Origin: Planctomycetota bacterium | GTDB lineage: Bacteria; Planctomycetota; UBA1135; GCA-002686595 | Direction of reading: 5' to 3' | DNA: 45,778 nucleotides | Assembly (NCBI GenBank): GCA_002686265.1 | Contig: NZBA01000037.1 | Span: forward strand, 1-45,778 | In this document: positions 42,959 to 45,778 of the stretch, piece by piece | Numbering within the stretch: the first letter of the stretch is position 1 | Layout of the letters: every line of letters begins with the position of its first letter | Program-made: the position numbers and the translations under genes | The notes under the pieces: model-generated | What the model saw: the letters and a program-made list of their open reading frames with translations, nothing else | What the model was told of the DNA's origin: nothing | Database searches by the model: none

Positions 42959-43480
42959 ATGAAGGCGCCGCTGTTCGGGGGCGAGGACGCTCCCGAGGAG
43001 GGCAGCCCGACGCGCTTGGTGCGGGCCAAGGAGGAGCTCAGCGCCGCCCTGGGCCGCCTCTCGCCGAGTCGCGAGTTCGGCGTCATCGCCTTCGGCGGCA
43101 CCCTCGACCCCTTCACGCCCCGGCCCGTTCCCGCCACCGAGGAGAACGTGGCGCTCGCCCGCGAGTGGCTCAGCGGCCTCACCATGAACCTGGGGACGAG
43201 CACCTACGACGTCCTCGACCTCGTCTTCTCCGAGGCCGGCGGCGGACCTCTCGACCGCTACCACGACAGCGCCGTCGACACCCTGTTCGTCCTGACCGAC
43301 GGCATTCCCTACCGCGGCAACGGGGGCGACTCCGTCCAGCGCATCCTCGCCGCCGTCCGGCGCTGGAACCTGCTGGGCCGCGTGGTCGTCCACGTCGTCT
43401 GCCTGGGGGAGATGGCGCCCAAGCGCTTGGCCGAGGGCCTCGCCGAGCAGAGCGGCGGCCGCTACGCGCGCGCGCCGTAG
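42959..43480 (+). CDS. von Willebrand factor A domain fragment lacking its MIDAS start
   Basis: The 173 residues match the C-terminal two thirds of a VWA domain: LVRAKEELSAALGRLSPSRE, FGVIAFGGTLDPF, GTSTYDVLDLVF, DTLFVLTDGIPYRGNGG and RVVVHVVCLGE, ending SGGRYARAP. The T-D-G metal ligand is present, but the D-x-S-x-S motif that should come immediately before SMKAPLF is missing: the frame upstream reads stop-V-S-M, the stop being the TGA of the FG-GAP gene in the same frame. The protein is thus truncated at its front and cannot form a normal MIDAS site. The ATG given is the only plausible start if it is still expressed. Confidence 0.6.
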   Translation: MKAPLFGGEDAPEEGSPTRLVRAKEELSAALGRLSPSREFGVIAFGGTLDPFTPRPVPATEENVALAREWLSGLTMNLGTSTYDVLDLVFSEAGGGPLDRYHDSAVDTLFVLTDGIPYRGNGGDSVQRILAAVRRWNLLGRVVVHVVCLGEMAPKRLAEGLAEQSGGRYARAP

Positions 43481-43517
43481 GCGACCGCCGGCGCCCCCTG
43501 GCCGCGCCGCCGCCGGG

Positions 43518-43835
43518 TCAGGGCCGTGGCGCCATCGAGACCAGGAGCACGAGGCGCTTTGGCCCGCGGTTCGCGACGCCGTGGACCTCGCCGGGTCCGG
43601 ACCAGGCCAGGCCGCCGGGGCCGAGGGTCTCGACGTCCTCCCCGCAGGTGAAGGTGCCCTCGCCTTCGAGCACGAGGTAGAACTTCGTCGCTCCCTCGTG
43701 GGCGTGCGGCTTCTGGAGCTGGCCGGGCTCCAGGCAATAGACGTCGCAGAACATCTGCTCGGTCTCGAACAGGTTGAGCTTCTGGAGCTTGTCGGGCGCG
43801 AAGCGGCGGTGGTCGCCGGTGTCGGTGAAGGCCAT
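43518..43835 (-). CDS. Small cupin-domain protein
   Basis: This 105-residue single-domain cupin has the first motif as PHAHEGATKFYLVLEGEGTF, with metal-type residues H-A-H and E, and the second as GPGEVHGVANRG. The motif spacing is that of a small RmlC-like cupin, so it likely binds a divalent metal. FCDVYCLEPGQLQK precedes the core. No substrate can be assigned. The gene lies 6 bases downstream of the M1 aminopeptidase gene on the same strand and is probably co-transcribed with it. It converges with the VWA fragment, 37 bases between stops. Confidence 0.88.
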   Translation of the reverse strand: MAFTDTGDHRRFAPDKLQKLNLFETEQMFCDVYCLEPGQLQKPHAHEGATKFYLVLEGEGTFTCGEDVETLGPGGLAWSGPGEVHGVANRGPKRLVLLVSMAPRP

Positions 43836-43841
43836 CTTCGG

Positions 43842-45521
43842 CTACCGGTCGCCTTCGGTCTCGGAGGTGCTCTCGACCTCGATCTTGTGCCGACCGAGCA
43901 CACGCGAGAGGTGCTCCAGGCGCAGGTCTCGCGGTGTGCCCTCGCACTCCAGGACGAGGGTGTTGTCGCCGGGTTCGAGCCAGACGCGACGGGAAACCTC
44001 GCCCGTGCCGTCGCTCCAGGCGAGGTCCACAGGCAGGTGGAACTCGCCCTCGACCTCTACGGTTACGGTGACCGTTCCGTTCCGGGCCACGAGGGTGCCG
44101 CGGGTGATCGGTACGCCCTTGCCGTAGAACCACTCGGCGAAGAAGCGCTCCCAACTACGCTCGCTGTTCTTCTCGAGGACCGCGCGGAAGTCCTCGGTGT
44201 CGGCGTTGCCGTAGCGGTGGGCGAGGTTGAAATCGCGCAAGGACTTCCACCAGACCTCGTCGTCGGCGACGAAGTGGCGCAGGGTGTCGAGGACGCAGGC
44301 GCCCTTGCTGTAGATGACCCCCGCGTAGGCGTCACCGGATTCGGGGTCGTCGCCGCGCCACAGGCGCCCTTCGGGGAGCATCGCTCCGTTGCGCTGGGTC
44401 CGGAAGTACGCGTCGGCGCGCTCGCGCCCTTGGGTGAACTCCACGTAGACGCCCTCGGCATAGGTGCCGAAGCCTTCGTGGATCCAGAAGTGACCCCAGT
44501 CGTCGGCCGAGACCGCGTTGCCCCACCACTCGTGGGCGGACTCGTGGATCAGGATGTAGTCGAAGAAGCGGTTGCGCCGTGCGTAGGGGTCGCGTTCTCC
44601 GTTCGCCTGGCACCAAGCCGGGTAGCTCGAGCCGTAGGCCACCGCGGTCGAGTGCTCCATGCCCCAGAAGTTCGTCTCCACCAGACCGAACTTCGAGTCG
44701 GGGAACGGCCAGGGACCGAACGCCTCGGAGAAGACCTCGATCATGCGCGGCACCTGCTCGAACTGCACCGCGGCCTTCTCGGCGTTCTCGGGCAGGACGT
44801 AGTAGACGAAGGGCACTTCCTTCTCGACCCCCGGCAAGTCGAGCATCCGTTCGACCACGACGTACGGCGCCACGTTGAGGGTCACTGTGTAGGTTTCCAG
44901 CGGATAGGGGTGCTCCCAGGAGTAGGTCTTCCAGCGCCCGCCCCCGGGAGCGAACCAGTCCGGGTGTCCGTCGCTCTCGTCCACCAGCCTCCCGTTGGTG
45001 ACGCCGTAGAGGTCCGCCGGTACGACGAGCTTCGTCGTCGTGCCCTCGGGCTTGTCGTCGGGGTTGAAGTAGCTCGCCTTGCAGGGCCACCAGGAGTGGG
45101 CTCCCGGACCCTGGCAGGAGGTGTTGATCCAGGGCCGGCCGTCAGCCGTCTCGGCCCAGTGGAAGCCGCTGAACCCGCCGCGCCGGGCCTTGGGCTGGCC
45201 GCGGTAGTGGACGCGCACGGACAGCTCGCCGTCGCGCCCGACGGGGCGGGTCAAATCGCAGGCGAGGGTGTCCTCCTCATGGCGCCACTCGAGCGCGCGT
45301 CCCTCGCCGTCGGTGCACTCGAGCACTTCCATGGCGGCGACGAGGTCGAGTTGGATCGACTCCAGCTCTTCGGCCAGCACGCGCGCGTGCACCGTGACCC
45401 TCCCTTCGAGGGTGCGCGTCTGTGGCTGGACGGCGAACTCGAGGTCGTAGGCCAGGACGTCGTAGTGGTCCCGCGGATCGCCCGCCGCCGCGATCGTGAT
45501 CAGAGCCAGGAGGGTCAGCAT
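43842..45521 (-). CDS. Exported M1-family zinc aminopeptidase
   Basis: The 559-residue protein has a short signal peptide (MLTLLALITIAAAG). The N-terminal beta domain (residues 20-215) precedes a thermolysin-like catalytic domain: zinc site H326-E-S-A-H330, with the third ligand E349 in WIHEGFGTYAE. The exopeptidase motif is WGMEHST (G-M-E-H, a variant of GxMEN), and YSKGACVLDTLRH follows. These are diagnostic for M1. The helical C-terminal domain of aminopeptidase N is missing; a short beta domain (LVARNGTVTVTVEVEG) ends the protein. It removes N-terminal residues from peptides outside the cytoplasm. The start at 45521 fits the signal peptide; upstream residues in frame are Pro/Gly/Arg-rich. 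Confidence 0.92.
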   Translation of the reverse strand: MLTLLALITIAAAGDPRDHYDVLAYDLEFAVQPQTRTLEGRVTVHARVLAEELESIQLDLVAAMEVLECTDGEGRALEWRHEEDTLACDLTRPVGRDGELSVRVHYRGQPKARRGGFSGFHWAETADGRPWINTSCQGPGAHSWWPCKASYFNPDDKPEGTTTKLVVPADLYGVTNGRLVDESDGHPDWFAPGGGRWKTYSWEHPYPLETYTVTLNVAPYVVVERMLDLPGVEKEVPFVYYVLPENAEKAAVQFEQVPRMIEVFSEAFGPWPFPDSKFGLVETNFWGMEHSTAVAYGSSYPAWCQANGERDPYARRNRFFDYILIHESAHEWWGNAVSADDWGHFWIHEGFGTYAEGVYVEFTQGRERADAYFRTQRNGAMLPEGRLWRGDDPESGDAYAGVIYSKGACVLDTLRHFVADDEVWWKSLRDFNLAHRYGNADTEDFRAVLEKNSERSWERFFAEWFYGKGVPITRGTLVARNGTVTVTVEVEGEFHLPVDLAWSDGTGEVSRRVWLEPGDNTLVLECEGTPRDLRLEHLSRVLGRHKIEVESTSETEGDR

Positions 45522-45778
45522 CGGGGAGAGGGTACCGTGTCGCACGCACTTCACGCCCCTCCCGGCAGGGAAGTGACGCACACCCGTCCGGTCCTCAGGT
45601 GCGGGCTTCGGGTGGGCGCGACCTCCCTCGGCTTCGATCGACTCCGGACCCGTGGCGATGCAGCCGCCGGCCGGCCGAGCGCCCACGGGGTGGAGCGGGG
45701 CGCGGGCATTGCGCCGCCGCCGCGCTGCCTCGGGTCGCGGAGCGACGACCCTGCAGCGGCCCGGGCCGGCGCCCGCCC
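45522..45778. other. Window end without recognisable gene
   Basis: The last 257 bases lie upstream of the aminopeptidase gene. They are very GC-rich and show no credible coding frame, repeat or RNA gene, so they presumably hold the aminopeptidase promoter. The window cuts off whatever lies beyond. Confidence 0.4.

Noticed and set aside
42176..43903. A 575-codon minus-strand frame opposite the FG-GAP and VWA genes
   Set aside because: Antisense shadow with no recognisable domain; the plus-strand frames show calcium-binding and VWA motifs.

Overview
The window is a stretch of very GC-rich bacterial chromosome, about 70% G+C by eye. It is densely packed with genes on both strands and has no phage, plasmid, CRISPR, rRNA or tRNA genes that I can see. 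The gene content points to Planctomycetota, probably a high-GC, poorly sampled lineage. The pointers are a sulfatase-like lipoprotein, a formylglycine-enzyme (SUMF1) domain protein, FG-GAP/VCBS proteins, a tandem YkgJ protein, a three-gene set of EutN/CcmL microcompartment vertex proteins beside a class II aldolase, and a secreted-protein module with the signature F-Q-x-W-Y-R-D found twice. This placement is inference; no marker gene was compared.

Layout. 0.1-3.4 kb: two secreted proteins on the minus strand, the first with an apparent frameshift, separated by the only long gene-free stretch. 3.5-9 kb: housekeeping genes (RlmD-type rRNA methyltransferase, YqgE, a NadR-like ATPase, CyaY, Nth, AcpS, a YfcH-type epimerase). 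9-16.8 kb: a sulfatase-superfamily lipoprotein, a complete acyl-CoA carboxylase operon (biotin carboxylase, carboxyltransferase, biotin carrier) and a large helical secreted protein. 16.9-22 kb: a CpsD/ParA-like ATPase, an SprT-like protein, a membrane-anchored protein with many carboxypeptidase-regulatory-like domains, an unknown protein and a MerR regulator. 22-27.7 kb: zinc peptidase, glucose-6-phosphate isomerase, universal stress protein, FemAB-like protein and aspartate-semialdehyde dehydrogenase, all on plus.

27.8-30.9 kb: a compact minus-strand operon of a parvulin-like foldase, three microcompartment vertex proteins and a class II aldolase. It lacks the hexameric shell proteins and aldehyde dehydrogenase expected in the planctomycete fucose/rhamnose microcompartment locus, so those must lie elsewhere or the system is unusual. 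31-36.2 kb: a short-chain dehydrogenase, a MATE transporter, a lipoprotein with an exact 34-residue repeat, a previously untracked 34-residue membrane peptide with a strong ribosome binding site, and a single-ring Clp-type ATPase with an unfamiliar N-terminus. 36.4-39.5 kb: an overlapping three-gene unit of Ser/Thr kinase, tandem YkgJ protein and TPR/gluzincin peptidase.

39.5-43.5 kb looks disturbed. It holds a SUMF1 protein with a truncated front module, the tail of a sulfatase, an FG-GAP protein with an in-frame TGA, and a von Willebrand A domain lacking its metal-binding start. The TGA is followed by a hairpin that fits the bacterial SECIS consensus in distance and loop, so this gene is a candidate new selenoprotein and the most interesting lead in the window. 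The end holds a cupin and an M1 aminopeptidase.
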